Assembly: GCA_035353615.1 (NCBI GenBank)
Contig: DAOPZY010000004.1
Span: 1-64,000 of the forward strand
Reading direction: 5' to 3'
From: CAXXOK01 sp035353615
GTDB taxonomy: Bacteria; Bacillota; Clostridia; Christensenellales; Aristaeellaceae
Length of the DNA: 64,000 nucleotides
The stretch's first letter is position 1, and every line of letters begins with the position of its first letter. Under the pieces are notes generated by a model. The model did not search any database. It saw nothing but the letters and a program-made list of their open reading frames with translations, and was not told the origin of the DNA. Shown here piece by piece: positions 51,279-59,487 of the stretch. A program made the position numbers and the translations under genes.

Positions 51279-51394
51279 CCGCTCGCCGCATGCAGATTTC
51301 CGCAACGCGATACGTTTTGCCTGAACAGATTTGTACGCCTGCGCAACCTTTTCAAATCAACCGTTAATGCGTGCGCACTTTTCTGCTCCCACGC

Positions 51395-51423
51395 TTGACG
51401 CGCGCCGTCCGGACCTCTACAAT
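51395..51423 (+). promoter_or_regulatory. Promoter of xdhC
   Basis: TTGACG (51395-51400), 17-nt spacer, TACAAT (51418-51423), about 32 nt before the GTG start. Confidence 0.8.
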
Positions 51424-51455
51424 AGATATCAACCAACCGACAAGGGGCGATAACC

Positions 51456-52607
51456 GTGAAAAAGCTGATCCCCGTTATTGTGGAAGAACTGCAAGCCTGC
51501 CGTAACATTGCGCTGGCAACCGTGCTGCAATCCAAAGGCTCCGCGCCGCGCGGGGCCGGCGCATGCCAGCTTTTATTGCAGGATGGGCGCTCGTTTGGCA
51601 CGGTGGGCGGCGGCGTTCTGGAACGGCGCGCGCTCAACGAAATGCAGGCGCTTCTGGAACGTGTTGCTTCTCAGGCCAACGCACCGGCTTCCGGGCAAAC
51701 GGCGTTTTCGGCTTCCGATGGCAGCCTGCGGGTTGCCGACCGCGCGCTGTCCAGCTTGCAGGAGTATGCGCTGACGCAAAATGAGGTGCTGTCCCTTGGC
51801 ATGGTTTGCGGAGGCAATGTGGTGTTGCTGTATCAGGTTTTTACGCCGGAACAGTCGCGCTTTTTTGCTGCGCTACTTTCCCGACTGGCTATAGGCGGCA
51901 ACCTTTGGCTGGCACGGGAACTGACGGAAAGCGCGGTGACGCGGATGATCGCGACGGGTGGCACAAAGCCGGAGCAGATATTGGCACACGGTACGCGACT
52001 GCCTTCCGACATGCCGCCGGAAGGGTTGTGCCGCCGAAAGCCCATCTGGTATGCTGAAGATGGATCGCAACCGCCAACTGTCGCCAGCGCTCAAAGCTGG
52101 TTTGTGGAACCGATCACGCTGGAAAGCCATGCCTACATTTTTGGCGGCGGCCATGTTGCCCAGTGCGTCGCGCCCTTATTGGCGCAGTTGGATTTTTCGC
52201 CGGTGGTATATGACGATCGGCCTGAGTTTGCCGATCCGGGTCTGTTCCCCACCGCTTCGCGCGTGGTTTGCGCGCCTTTTCCCGAGGCAGTCAAACGCTT
52301 GTCGGTTACCACCAATGACGAAATCGTCATCATGACGCGCGGGCATGTGAACGATCTTACCATCCTCACGCAGGCGCTGCGCACCTCCGCCTGGTATATC
52401 GGGCTGATCGGCAGCCGTTCAAAAATCGAGCATACCAAAGCTATGCTGCTTGCGGAAGGCTTCACCGACGCTGATTTTGCCCGGGTGAAAACGCCGATTG
52501 GGTTGCCCATCGGCGCGGAAACCCCCATGGAAATCGCCGTAAGCGTTGCCGCCGAAATGATTCAATGTCGGGCGGAACGCACAAAAGCCGACGGAATCGA
52601 AGGCTAA
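51456..52607 (+). CDS. xdhC: XdhC/CoxI-family molybdenum-enzyme maturation protein
   Basis: A 383-residue XdhC. The N-terminal domain has ATVLQSKGSAPRGAGA and GTVGGGVLERRAL. The C-terminal Rossmann domain has HAYIFGGGHVAQCVAPLL and YIGLIGSRSKIEHTKAML. XdhC proteins bind molybdenum cofactor and help insert its modified (sulfurated) form into xanthine-dehydrogenase-type hydroxylases. The GTG start has AGGGGCG upstream. It stands convergent to the selD operon, and with that operon and the modABC/moa genes it fits a selenium-dependent hydroxylase maturation locus. Confidence 0.9.
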   Translation: MKKLIPVIVEELQACRNIALATVLQSKGSAPRGAGACQLLLQDGRSFGTVGGGVLERRALNEMQALLERVASQANAPASGQTAFSASDGSLRVADRALSSLQEYALTQNEVLSLGMVCGGNVVLLYQVFTPEQSRFFAALLSRLAIGGNLWLARELTESAVTRMIATGGTKPEQILAHGTRLPSDMPPEGLCRRKPIWYAEDGSQPPTVASAQSWFVEPITLESHAYIFGGGHVAQCVAPLLAQLDFSPVVYDDRPEFADPGLFPTASRVVCAPFPEAVKRLSVTTNDEIVIMTRGHVNDLTILTQALRTSAWYIGLIGSRSKIEHTKAMLLAEGFTDADFARVKTPIGLPIGAETPMEIAVSVAAEMIQCRAERTKADGIEG

Positions 52608-52678
52608 CAGCAAGCTGTCAAAACCCCCGCCGTAGTAAAAAACACGTTCAGGGTGAGCAGGGTACAGGAGCAAACTTT

Positions 52679-52734
52679 GAACCACCTTTTGCGATGGCGC
52701 GGCTGTCAAGTCGCGCCATCGCAAAAGGTGGTTC
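52679..52734. terminator. Very long perfect hairpin after xdhC
   Basis: A 23-bp arm (52679-52701) is perfectly inverted at 52712-52734 around a 10-nt loop, followed by TTT. It lies in the 301-nt gap between convergent xdhC and selD and is much longer than a normal terminator stem. Confidence 0.7.
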
Positions 52735-52769
52735 TTTATCATCCTCATCTGCGGAAGCCGTTTTTCAAG

Positions 52770-52792
52770 CCACTGGCCTGGCCAGTGGTTTT
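52770..52792. terminator. Second hairpin between xdhC and selD
   Basis: CCACTGGCC (52770-52778) and GGCCAGTGG (52780-52788) form a near-continuous palindrome followed by TTTT on the plus strand. TTTTT lies a few bases before it. Confidence 0.55.
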
Positions 52793-52908
52793 CAAGTTCC
52801 AACAAGCCCCCGTCAGCCTTAGGCGTCGGAGCCAGTTTTTCACATCTGGTAGGGGCGTTTTTCCGCCGGTTAATCTTGCCAAGGCATATCTATCGGCAAT
52901 GCGGAGGG

Positions 52909-53937
52909 TTATCCAAGCACGATGCACTTTTCCGCCCTTGGGATCACCTGCCCGATGCGCTGCGCCGAGGGTACGCTTGCTTTCAAAGCCGCGTACACGC
53001 TGTCTGCATCCTCAGGCGCGGCGGCGATCAGCAACCCGCCGGACGTTTGAGGGTCAAACAGCACATCGCACAGCGCCTGCGGCGTATTCCCAAGCGCGGC
53101 TTTGGCTTCGGCAAATTCCCGATTGCGGTACATCCCTTCCGGCAGGATGCCCATCTGCGCAAAGGAGATTGCTTCCGGCAGGATATCGATGGCTTGGGGC
53201 ATAATACGCAGGCTTGTTCCGCTTCCCTCCGCCATTTCCAGCGCGTGGCCCATCAGCGAAAAACCCGTAACATCCGTGCAGGCATGGATGGCAAAGGGTC
53301 GGATGGCTTCCGCCGCCGCGCGGTTGAGGGTTGTGGTCAGGCGCACGCAAAGTTCTTCGCCCTCCGCAGAAAGCAACCCCGCCTTGCGCGCGGTCATCAG
53401 GATGCCAATCCCGAGGGGTTTGGTTAAAAACAGCACATCCCCAACCTGCGCGCCGCTGTTGGTGAGCATCCGGTCCGGGCGCACAAAGCCCGTCACCGCC
53501 AACCCGTACACCGGCTCATCGCCGTAAATACTGTGGCCGCCGGTAATCATCGCGCCGGCTTCAAACGCCTTGTCGTAACCGCCGCGAAGAATCTCATGCA
53601 CCGTTTCCTTAGGCATGGTTTTGGGCACAATCAGCACATTTTGCGCAAGCTTTGGCTCCCCGCCCATAGCGTAAATATCCGATAGCGCGTTGGTTGCGGC
53701 GATTTGCCCAAACGTGTAGGGATCATCCACCATTGGGGGAAAAAAGTCAATGGTATGCACAAGCGCCAGCTCGTCGCTGATACGGTAGACCGAAGCGTCA
53801 TCCGAGGTGTCAAAACCCACCAGAAGATTGGGGTCGTGAATCACGTTCAAATCCTTCAATAGCTTGGATAGGGTTCCAGCGCCCACCTTCGCGCCGCAAC
53901 CCGCGCACTTAGCCAGTTTGGACAGCTTACTTTCCAT
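52909..53937 (-). CDS. selD: Selenide, water dikinase (selenophosphate synthetase)
   Basis: A 342-residue SelD that makes selenophosphate from selenide and ATP. The N-terminal motif KCAGCGAKVG holds the catalytic Cys14 and Lys17, with Cys rather than selenocysteine in this copy. Further marks are DDASVYRI, TIDFFPPMVDDPYTFGQIAA, NALSDIYAMGG, TGGHSI, TDVTGFSLMGHALEMA and FDPQTSGGLL. ATG 53937 with GGGAGGGG overlaps the end of yqeB by 11 nt. Last gene of the operon. Selenophosphate here may feed a selenium-containing molybdenum cofactor as well as, or instead of, selenoprotein synthesis. No selA or selB is in the window. Confidence 0.95.
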   Translation of the reverse strand: MESKLSKLAKCAGCGAKVGAGTLSKLLKDLNVIHDPNLLVGFDTSDDASVYRISDELALVHTIDFFPPMVDDPYTFGQIAATNALSDIYAMGGEPKLAQNVLIVPKTMPKETVHEILRGGYDKAFEAGAMITGGHSIYGDEPVYGLAVTGFVRPDRMLTNSGAQVGDVLFLTKPLGIGILMTARKAGLLSAEGEELCVRLTTTLNRAAAEAIRPFAIHACTDVTGFSLMGHALEMAEGSGTSLRIMPQAIDILPEAISFAQMGILPEGMYRNREFAEAKAALGNTPQALCDVLFDPQTSGGLLIAAAPEDADSVYAALKASVPSAQRIGQVIPRAEKCIVLG

Positions 53938-54727
53938 TTGGAACCCCTCCCGAAAACATCAGCAACGCTTCCAGCACGCCGCCGCCGATGGCGCGCGCCT
54001 TGTCGCTGACGGTCGCGCAATATTCAGCCTTGTCGCGCGGGTCCACATCCCCGCTTTTCATTCCCCGCCGCACGGGTGTGCCGGTGGGCAGCAGCCCGCG
54101 CAGAACGCCATGGAGGGTTGAACGCACCGCCTCGCAACCAACCGTTGCCACCACCTCGCCCACTTCCACATGCGCCCCGATTGACTTAGCGGTTTGCCAA
54201 ACGCCATCGCATGGCGAACGTAAAATACGTTCCTCGGCATACCCCGCGATATCGCCGGGGATTCCGGTATCCGCAAGTGCCGCGCCCGCTGTGAGCACAC
54301 GGCCCAGGTCATGCCCGCGCATGGTTTCCACAACGGCGTGGCAGTCAACCCCCGCGGTAAAGCCTGGTCCAAGCGCAATCACAATCGGCGCATCGGTGAT
54401 ATGGGTATTTACGTTATGTTTCATCAGTGTCGCGTCCACCAGCGCATTCGGCTTGATTTCGGTCAGGCTTTGCATGGCGGGATCCACAAGCACGGCAATG
54501 CCGCAACCGTCCGCAATCGTCAGCGCCTCGGCCGCGTCGGTCGCCAGTCTGGCCTCGATTCCCTCCACTTCCGCCCGCCCTTCCCAAACGGCGCGGCAAA
54601 AGCTCACGGTTCGGCGAATGGCTGTCGGATGGGCAATTTCCGTCATCACCAGCTTGATGCCGGCGCGCTTCAGCCGCACGGCAACGCCGCTGGCTAAATC
54701 CCCAGCGCCTTTGATGACCACAAGCAT
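53927..54727 (-). CDS. yqeB: YqeB-family selenium-dependent molybdenum hydroxylase accessory protein
   Basis: A 266-residue protein. The Rossmann-like start VVIKGAGDLASGVAVRLKRA is followed by EIAHPTAIRRTVSFCRAVWEG, VDATLMKHNVNTHITDAPIV, ALGPGFTAGVDCHAVVETMR and ALADTGIPGDIAGY. These are the defining segments of the YqeB (EF2563) family found beside selD and yqeC. ATG 54727 has GGCGGTG upstream and gives the normal family length. Its biochemical step is not established; a role in the labile selenium cofactor is inferred from genome context in the literature. Confidence 0.92.
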   Translation of the reverse strand: MLVVIKGAGDLASGVAVRLKRAGIKLVMTEIAHPTAIRRTVSFCRAVWEGRAEVEGIEARLATDAAEALTIADGCGIAVLVDPAMQSLTEIKPNALVDATLMKHNVNTHITDAPIVIALGPGFTAGVDCHAVVETMRGHDLGRVLTAGAALADTGIPGDIAGYAEERILRSPCDGVWQTAKSIGAHVEVGEVVATVGCEAVRSTLHGVLRGLLPTGTPVRRGMKSGDVDPRDKAEYCATVSDKARAIGGGVLEALLMFSGGVPNGK

Positions 54728-54798
54728 CGTTACACCGCCTTGCATGCGTTTGAACCGGTCGCTTCCCGCGCGCCCGTTCCAAACGCGAATTGGTTCCA

Positions 54799-55524
54799 TC
54801 AGGATACGTCATTTGCCGTGCGGATGCAAGCGTGGTATTCTACCCACTCCGGCTTGTTTTGAAGCGCGACAATCGCCACATCCTCCCTGAGCCTTTCTGC
54901 CACGGCGCGCGCAAACATAAGCCGCTGCGGCGTATCCGTCTGGTTCAGCACTACGGTCATCGGGCCTGAAACCCCTTTTCGCTGGCCGTATGGATGGTCG
55001 AGTACCGTTGCCACCATTTCCGGCGTTACCCAATCCTCCAAGCCTGCCTGAGCAATGGCCGCATACCGCTCGGGACGGTGCGCCGCCTGCCCCACCGTGC
55101 GCCCGACGCAGTCCATCCCGGCGACCGCCAGCACAAGCGACACATGGGCGGGAAGCGCCGGCTCGTACTCCGCCGGCGCTTTCAGGGGCAACCCGCGCGA
55201 ACCGTCCGCTTCAATCAGCACATAATCGGCAAGTCCTTCGTATTGGCCCTGCAAACCCTTTACCTCCGCCAATTTCCCATCCGGGGTCGGGCGCCCAATG
55301 GCAATCAGGGATACTTTTTTCAGCGCATCCTCAACGGCTTGCCGGGTTGGGTCCAACAGGGTTAGGCATTGAGGGGGGCGGATATGGGTTGTGGTTGCGA
55401 GCACAACGCGCCCCTTTTCACTCAGTTCCAGCGCCAACCGCCATAACAGCGAGGTTTTGCCCCCGCCGCCCACTGCGGCGGTCAAACCTTTCGGCACGCG
55501 CAGCGTCTCGCTAAGGCGCGTCAT
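54799..55524 (-). CDS. yqeC: YqeC-family selenium-dependent hydroxylase accessory protein
   Basis: A 241-residue P-loop protein. GLTAAVGGGGKTSLLWRLAL is the nucleotide-binding loop. VVLATTTHIRPP, ADYVLIEADGSRGLPLKAPA and VAGMDCVGRTVGQAAHRPE are family signatures of YqeC. The ATG at 55524 is supported by GGTGG and gives a conserved start. It overlaps the DUF3343 gene by 14 nt. It probably acts with YqeB in hydroxylase maturation; the exact reaction is unknown. Confidence 0.9.
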   Translation of the reverse strand: MTRLSETLRVPKGLTAAVGGGGKTSLLWRLALELSEKGRVVLATTTHIRPPQCLTLLDPTRQAVEDALKKVSLIAIGRPTPDGKLAEVKGLQGQYEGLADYVLIEADGSRGLPLKAPAEYEPALPAHVSLVLAVAGMDCVGRTVGQAAHRPERYAAIAQAGLEDWVTPEMVATVLDHPYGQRKGVSGPMTVVLNQTDTPQRLMFARAVAERLREDVAIVALQNKPEWVEYHACIRTANDVS

Positions 55525-55759
55525 TGCTGACCACCGTTTGATAGCTGCCGTCCGCTTGCACCAACACCACACGGTCAAAATCACAGTGCAGCTGACTGCG
55601 GCACGGGGTTTCCGCGTCAAAACGCACACAGGTTCCGCAGTCCGCGCTCAGGGCACGGGGCACGGGCGCCAATTCTGCCGCAACGCCCGCGTCCCGGAAG
55701 GTGCGAAAGGTTTTCAGCGCCGAAAAGTGCGTGTGAAACGTTGCGATGTACCGGTTCAT
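55511..55759 (-). CDS. DUF3343 protein, putative selenium or sulfur carrier
   Basis: An 82-residue protein beginning MNRYIATFHTHFSALKTFRT, with VPRALSADCGTCVRF holding the Cys-x-x-Cys pair. DUF3343 proteins occur beside YedE/YedF-like and SelD proteins and have been proposed in selenium metabolism. The start overlaps the TusA-like stop (ATGA) and the end overlaps yqeC. Confidence 0.85.
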   Translation of the reverse strand: MNRYIATFHTHFSALKTFRTFRDAGVAAELAPVPRALSADCGTCVRFDAETPCRSQLHCDFDRVVLVQADGSYQTVVSNDAP

Positions 55760-55962
55760 TTGGTCAGGATCAGCCGGGTATCTTCGCCTTCCGGCTTGCT
55801 CTGGATGGCATACCCGAAATGGGACGCAAAACGGGTGATGTTCTCCACCGCGCAGGTTTCGCTGACCAAAACTTCAATATGGCTGGGATCCTCATTCATG
55901 GCTTCGCGCGTCATCATAACGGGTTCGGGGCAGGCGCAGCCCCTTGCGTCCACAGTTTTCAT
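55756..55962 (-). CDS. TusA/SirA-like selenium-metabolism protein (YedF N-terminal half)
   Basis: A 68-residue TusA-fold protein with the active-site motif RGCACPEPVMMT. It is the size of one domain. The selenium-linked YedF protein of other genomes carries a TusA-like part fused to a second domain, which is absent here; the separate DUF3343 gene may take its place. The ribosome binding site AAAGGAG lies inside the end of yedE, and the genes overlap by ATGA. It probably passes a persulfide or selenium atom between partners. Confidence 0.88.
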   Translation of the reverse strand: MKTVDARGCACPEPVMMTREAMNEDPSHIEVLVSETCAVENITRFASHFGYAIQSKPEGEDTRLILTK

Positions 55963-57017
55963 GCGTTTGCTCCTTTACGGTTCATGTTAATCAGCGTTAC
56001 GGCAAGCAGAATCAACGCGCCCACACCCACGGCGATTTTCCCGTTCAGGGTAGCGCCGCTGGCTGATGAAGCCAGACCAAAGTTATGGCTGACCGCCGCG
56101 CCCGCAACCATGCCAATCAGGGTAATGGCGGAATCGCTGTTGCCTTCGCCGGCCAGAATGGTTTGACGAAGCGGGCAGCCGCCAAGCAGCACGCTGCCCC
56201 AGCCGACCAGCGCCATACCCAGAAAATTCCATAGTCCATCCGTGTGGGCAATCGGCTGATCCGCAAACCCAAGTTTGAATTTGCCCATCAGCAGGTTTCC
56301 AACCACCACCACAACCAGAAGGCTCAAGCTGCCCCAAAGCAGATGAAAATCTTTAAAAATCATCCCGTCGCGGATACCGCCGGCCATGCAGAAACGGCTA
56401 CGCTGCGCCATGCCGCCCACGATCAGCCCGCCCGCGAGCGAAATCCAGATCGCCGCATGCTTGGCCCCAGGCCCATCCGTTGAAAAGGCAAACAGCGTGG
56501 GCGCGATCAGCGTCAGCAAAAACAGCACAGCGGTCAGCGAAGGCAACGCCGCACCTTCCAGCGCCGTTTGCGCATAGGCCCGTTTGAGGCTGAAACCGCG
56601 GTTAAGCGCCAATACCCCAAGGCCCACGCCCGCCGCAAACCCGACCAACCCTACCAGCGCGTTCAGATCGCCGCCGCCCAAACGCAGCAGCATCCGCAGC
56701 GGGCAGCCCAGAAACACCAAGGCGCCCATGACCACCACCATGCCCAGAATGAACCGCGTTACCGGGGACGAACCCCCGCGCGGCTTAAACTCACGTTTTA
56801 GCAGCGATATCACCAGCGCGCCCAGCAGCAGCCCCACAATTTCAGGCCGGAAATACTGCACCGGCGCGGCGGATTGCAACTTGAGGGAGCCGGCTATATC
56901 GCGCAGGAAGCAGGCAATGCAAAAGCCCATGTTGGCCGGGTTACCGAACGCGACCAGCGCCAGCGCGACAACGCCGATGGTCGCGCCTGTGAGAATGACC
57001 GGGAGATGTTTCTTCAT
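55959..57017 (-). CDS. yedE: YedE-type putative selenium transporter
   Basis: A 352-residue membrane protein of the YeeE/YedE family with about nine or ten helices. The paired Cys motifs are GFCIACFLRDI, FLGCPLRMLLRLGGGDLNAL, QRSRFCMAGGIRDG and LGGCPLRQTILAGEGNSDSA. The second and last are the hallmark of the selenium-linked YedE group. ATG 57017 is favoured because GGAG lies 8 nt upstream; two closer in-frame starts are too near. First gene of the six-gene selenium operon, 77 nt from the divergent aminotransferase gene. Selenium or sulfur uptake is inferred from family. Confidence 0.9.
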   Translation of the reverse strand: MKKHLPVILTGATIGVVALALVAFGNPANMGFCIACFLRDIAGSLKLQSAAPVQYFRPEIVGLLLGALVISLLKREFKPRGGSSPVTRFILGMVVVMGALVFLGCPLRMLLRLGGGDLNALVGLVGFAAGVGLGVLALNRGFSLKRAYAQTALEGAALPSLTAVLFLLTLIAPTLFAFSTDGPGAKHAAIWISLAGGLIVGGMAQRSRFCMAGGIRDGMIFKDFHLLWGSLSLLVVVVVGNLLMGKFKLGFADQPIAHTDGLWNFLGMALVGWGSVLLGGCPLRQTILAGEGNSDSAITLIGMVAGAAVSHNFGLASSASGATLNGKIAVGVGALILLAVTLINMNRKGANA

Positions 57018-57094
57018 TTTCATCACTCCATATGTTATACTGAGCTATCATCGCATAGTCGCCCATGCGTTATGCGCGAAAGAGGATCACGGCA

Positions 57095-58258
57095 ATGCAA
57101 AACATCTATCTTGACAACGCCGCTACCAGCTATCCCAAAGCGCCTACCCTTGCATCCGAAATGTGCCGGTACCTTACCCAAGTGGGGGGTAACCCCGGGC
57201 GTGGAAGCTATGCCGCCGCCACCGATGCGGAAATGACCGGCCTGACCCTTCGGGAACGGCTTTGCGAGCTTTTTGGCTCGCCGGATGCGCAGGCCTGCGT
57301 GTTTACCCCCGGCGCAACCTGGGGGCTGAACCTTGTATTAAAGGGGTTTGTGCGCCCCGGCGACCATGTGCTGGTCAGCTCTGTGGAGCATAACGCCGTA
57401 ATGCGCCCTCTGCGGGGGTTTGCGGGGGTTGACGTAGAAAAAGTGCCCTGCGCCGAGGATGGTACCATGCGCGTTGAAGATGTGGCCAGCCGGATCCGTC
57501 CGTACACGCGGTTGGTATGCGTTACCCACGCCTCCAATGTTTGCGGCACGCTTTTACCCGTGGAGGAGATTGGCGCGCTTTGCCAGTCGCGGCATATCGC
57601 CCTGATGGTGGACGCGGCTCAAACCGCCGGGCACCTGCCGCTCCACCGGACGCGTATGGGCGCGGACGCGCTGGTTATCCCCGCGCATAAAGGGTTGCTG
57701 GGGCCGCAGGGGATCGGGGCCGTTCTGATGGACGCTACCTTTGCCAAACTCGTGCGTCCGCTGATTTCCGGCGGCACCGGCAGCCGCTCCCATTTGGAAA
57801 CGCAACCGTTGGATCTGCCGGACAAATTCGAAGCCGGCACCCTGAACACCCCGGGCATCTACGGCTTTTTAGCCGCGCTCAACTACCTGGCGCCGCTTCG
57901 GGCCGGTTTTGCCACCGAAAGCATGCGGCTTTGCGGCCTACTGCTGGAAGGGGCCGCTCAACTGCCCCATACCCGCATCCTTGGCAAATCCGGACTTGAA
58001 GGCCGCGTGCCGGTGGTTTCGATGGATTTTCCCGGGTTGGATAATGCCATGGTCGCCGACCGCCTTGCGCGTGATTTTCAGATTGCCACACGGTGCGGGC
58101 TGCATTGCGCCCCCGCCGCGCACCAAACGCTGCAAACCTATCCGAATGGAACCGTCCGTTTTTCCATCGGTGCTTTTAACACGGAAGCGGAAATTCTCGA
58201 AACCCTGAATGCGCTCCGCACCATTGTAACAGAACGCCGCACCTTCGCGCAAGTTTGA
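57095..58258 (+). CDS. Class V aminotransferase, cysteine desulfurase/selenocysteine lyase-like
   Basis: A 387-residue PLP enzyme. It starts MQNIYLDNAATSYPKAP and has GGNPGRGSYAAATDAE, SSVEHNAVMRPL and DAAQTAGHLPLH. The PLP lysine is in VIPAHKGLLGPQG, with GTGSRSHLETQ further on. A Cys in the mobile loop (TRCGLHCAPAAH) would carry the persulfide or perselenide. This is the EF2568-type group that accompanies selD and yqeB. GAGG lies 9 nt before ATG 57095. It probably frees sulfur or selenium from cysteine or selenocysteine for the cofactor. Confidence 0.9.
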   Translation: MQNIYLDNAATSYPKAPTLASEMCRYLTQVGGNPGRGSYAAATDAEMTGLTLRERLCELFGSPDAQACVFTPGATWGLNLVLKGFVRPGDHVLVSSVEHNAVMRPLRGFAGVDVEKVPCAEDGTMRVEDVASRIRPYTRLVCVTHASNVCGTLLPVEEIGALCQSRHIALMVDAAQTAGHLPLHRTRMGADALVIPAHKGLLGPQGIGAVLMDATFAKLVRPLISGGTGSRSHLETQPLDLPDKFEAGTLNTPGIYGFLAALNYLAPLRAGFATESMRLCGLLLEGAAQLPHTRILGKSGLEGRVPVVSMDFPGLDNAMVADRLARDFQIATRCGLHCAPAAHQTLQTYPNGTVRFSIGAFNTEAEILETLNALRTIVTERRTFAQV

Positions 58259-58543
58259 GCCGCGCGCAATCTTCCGTTTAGCACGCGCCTGCCGCTTTGC
58301 AGGCGATCAGCCGCCGCGCTTTCTCAACACGGCCACGCTTGCGGCGCTGAATCACTGCGGTACATACACGTTTTGAAGGCTTGCAACCTCGCAACTATGC
58401 CGTTCCGTCGCTTTGGCGTTTCGAACCTGCCTGCGTATGGAGGTGCCGGAATTGGGTCGCAACATCGCGCCCTATGCTCATTCGGCGTTTTACGGTGTTC
58501 GGTCGCGCCTTGCCAGTGCGTGGGGTTCGTTTCATTGGCTATG
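58259..58543. other. Gap between convergent aminotransferase and MOSC genes
   Basis: 285 nt. A CGCCTGC/GCAGGCG stem (58286-58292/58299-58305) lies near the aminotransferase stop but has no T-run. Several overlapping open frames here look random. Confidence 0.35.
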
Positions 58544-58984
58544 TCAGGCTTCGCAGACGGCAATTCTGTCGTTTGCCTGCACAAAACCGCCCTCCACCAC
58601 AATCGCGAAAATCCCCTCCGTGGGCATTACGCAGTGACCTGTCGCTTTTTGAATCGCGCAGCCGTCGTTGTGGCATTCCTTGCCGATCTGCGTCACCTCC
58701 AAAAGGCATTCGCCTACGCGGAGCCGGGCGCCAACCGGCAAATCTTTCAGCGCAATCCCTTCTGTGTTGATATTTTCGGCAAACGCGCCGGGGCGAAGGT
58801 GCTCAAGGCCCATCGCGCGCATGGTATCGATGCTTTCTTCCGCTAACAAGCTGATTTGTCGGTGCCAGTTGCCGGCGTGCGCATCCCCCACGATGCCCCA
58901 ACCCGGTTTTAGCTCAATGCGTTGCACCGGATGTTTGAGAACGCCTTTCATTTCGCTGATGTTAACGCTTACCACCCTTGCCAC
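58544..58984 (-). CDS. MOSC-domain protein
   Basis: A 146-residue stand-alone MOSC domain. It has GIVGDAHAGNWHRQISLLAE, LRPGAFAENINTEGI, LLEVTQIGKEC and GHCVMPTEGIFAIVVEGG. MOSC proteins handle sulfur or molybdenum-cofactor ligands, and a conserved Cys in KECHNDGC is a candidate carrier. The GTG start follows GGAAGGAAG. Last gene of the molybdenum operon, 25 nt after moaC. It may act in sulfuration or selenation of the cofactor. Confidence 0.9.
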   Translation of the reverse strand: MARVVSVNISEMKGVLKHPVQRIELKPGWGIVGDAHAGNWHRQISLLAEESIDTMRAMGLEHLRPGAFAENINTEGIALKDLPVGARLRVGECLLEVTQIGKECHNDGCAIQKATGHCVMPTEGIFAIVVEGGFVQANDRIAVCEA

Positions 58985-59009
58985 ATGCCCGCTTCCTTCC
59001 CTGCCGCCT

Positions 59010-59486
59010 TTAGGCGCGGTGATATTCGCCGCTCTTTCCCCCGCTTTTGCTCAACAGTTGAATCGGGCCGATGACCATATCCCGCTGAACTGCCTTGCAC
59101 ATATCGTAAATGGTCAGCGCGGCAACGGAGCAGGCGGTCAGTGCTTCCATTTCCACGCCCGTTTCCCCTTTGCAGCGCGTGGTCGCGGTGATCCGCACGC
59201 CGCAGGGCTCCTCTTGGTAGGCAAAGGATAAATCCACCCCGGTCAGCCCGATCGGGTGGCACATTGGGATCAGCTCGTGCGTGCGCTTGGCGGCAAGTAT
59301 CCCCGCCACTTGGGCCACCGCAAGCACATCCCCTTTTTGAATTGCGCCGTTTTCAATCAATGCCCGGGTTTCCGGGGCCATGGCGATAAAGCCTTCGGCG
59401 GTTGCTTCCCGAACGGTGGGCGGTTTATCCGTCACATCCACCATGCGCGCGCGGCGTTCCTCATTAAAATGGGTTAATTCGGCCAT
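59010..59486 (-). CDS. moaC: Cyclic pyranopterin monophosphate synthase
   Basis: A 158-residue MoaC that completes the pyranopterin made with MoaA. It has MVDVTDKPPTVREATAEG, LIPMCHPIGLTGVDL, KGETGVEMEALTACSVAAL and TIYDMCKAVQRDM. GGAGG precedes the ATG, which lies 1 nt after the moaA stop. Confidence 0.96.
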   Translation of the reverse strand: MAELTHFNEERRARMVDVTDKPPTVREATAEGFIAMAPETRALIENGAIQKGDVLAVAQVAGILAAKRTHELIPMCHPIGLTGVDLSFAYQEEPCGVRITATTRCKGETGVEMEALTACSVAALTIYDMCKAVQRDMVIGPIQLLSKSGGKSGEYHRA

Positions 59487-59487
59487 G

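Noticed and set aside
52909..53937. Possible selenocysteine in SelD
   Set aside because: The catalytic position is a normal Cys codon and no in-frame TGA interrupts the gene.
58373..58846. Overlapping plus-strand frames after the aminotransferase gene
   Set aside because: They run into the antisense of the MOSC gene and resemble random GC-rich translation.
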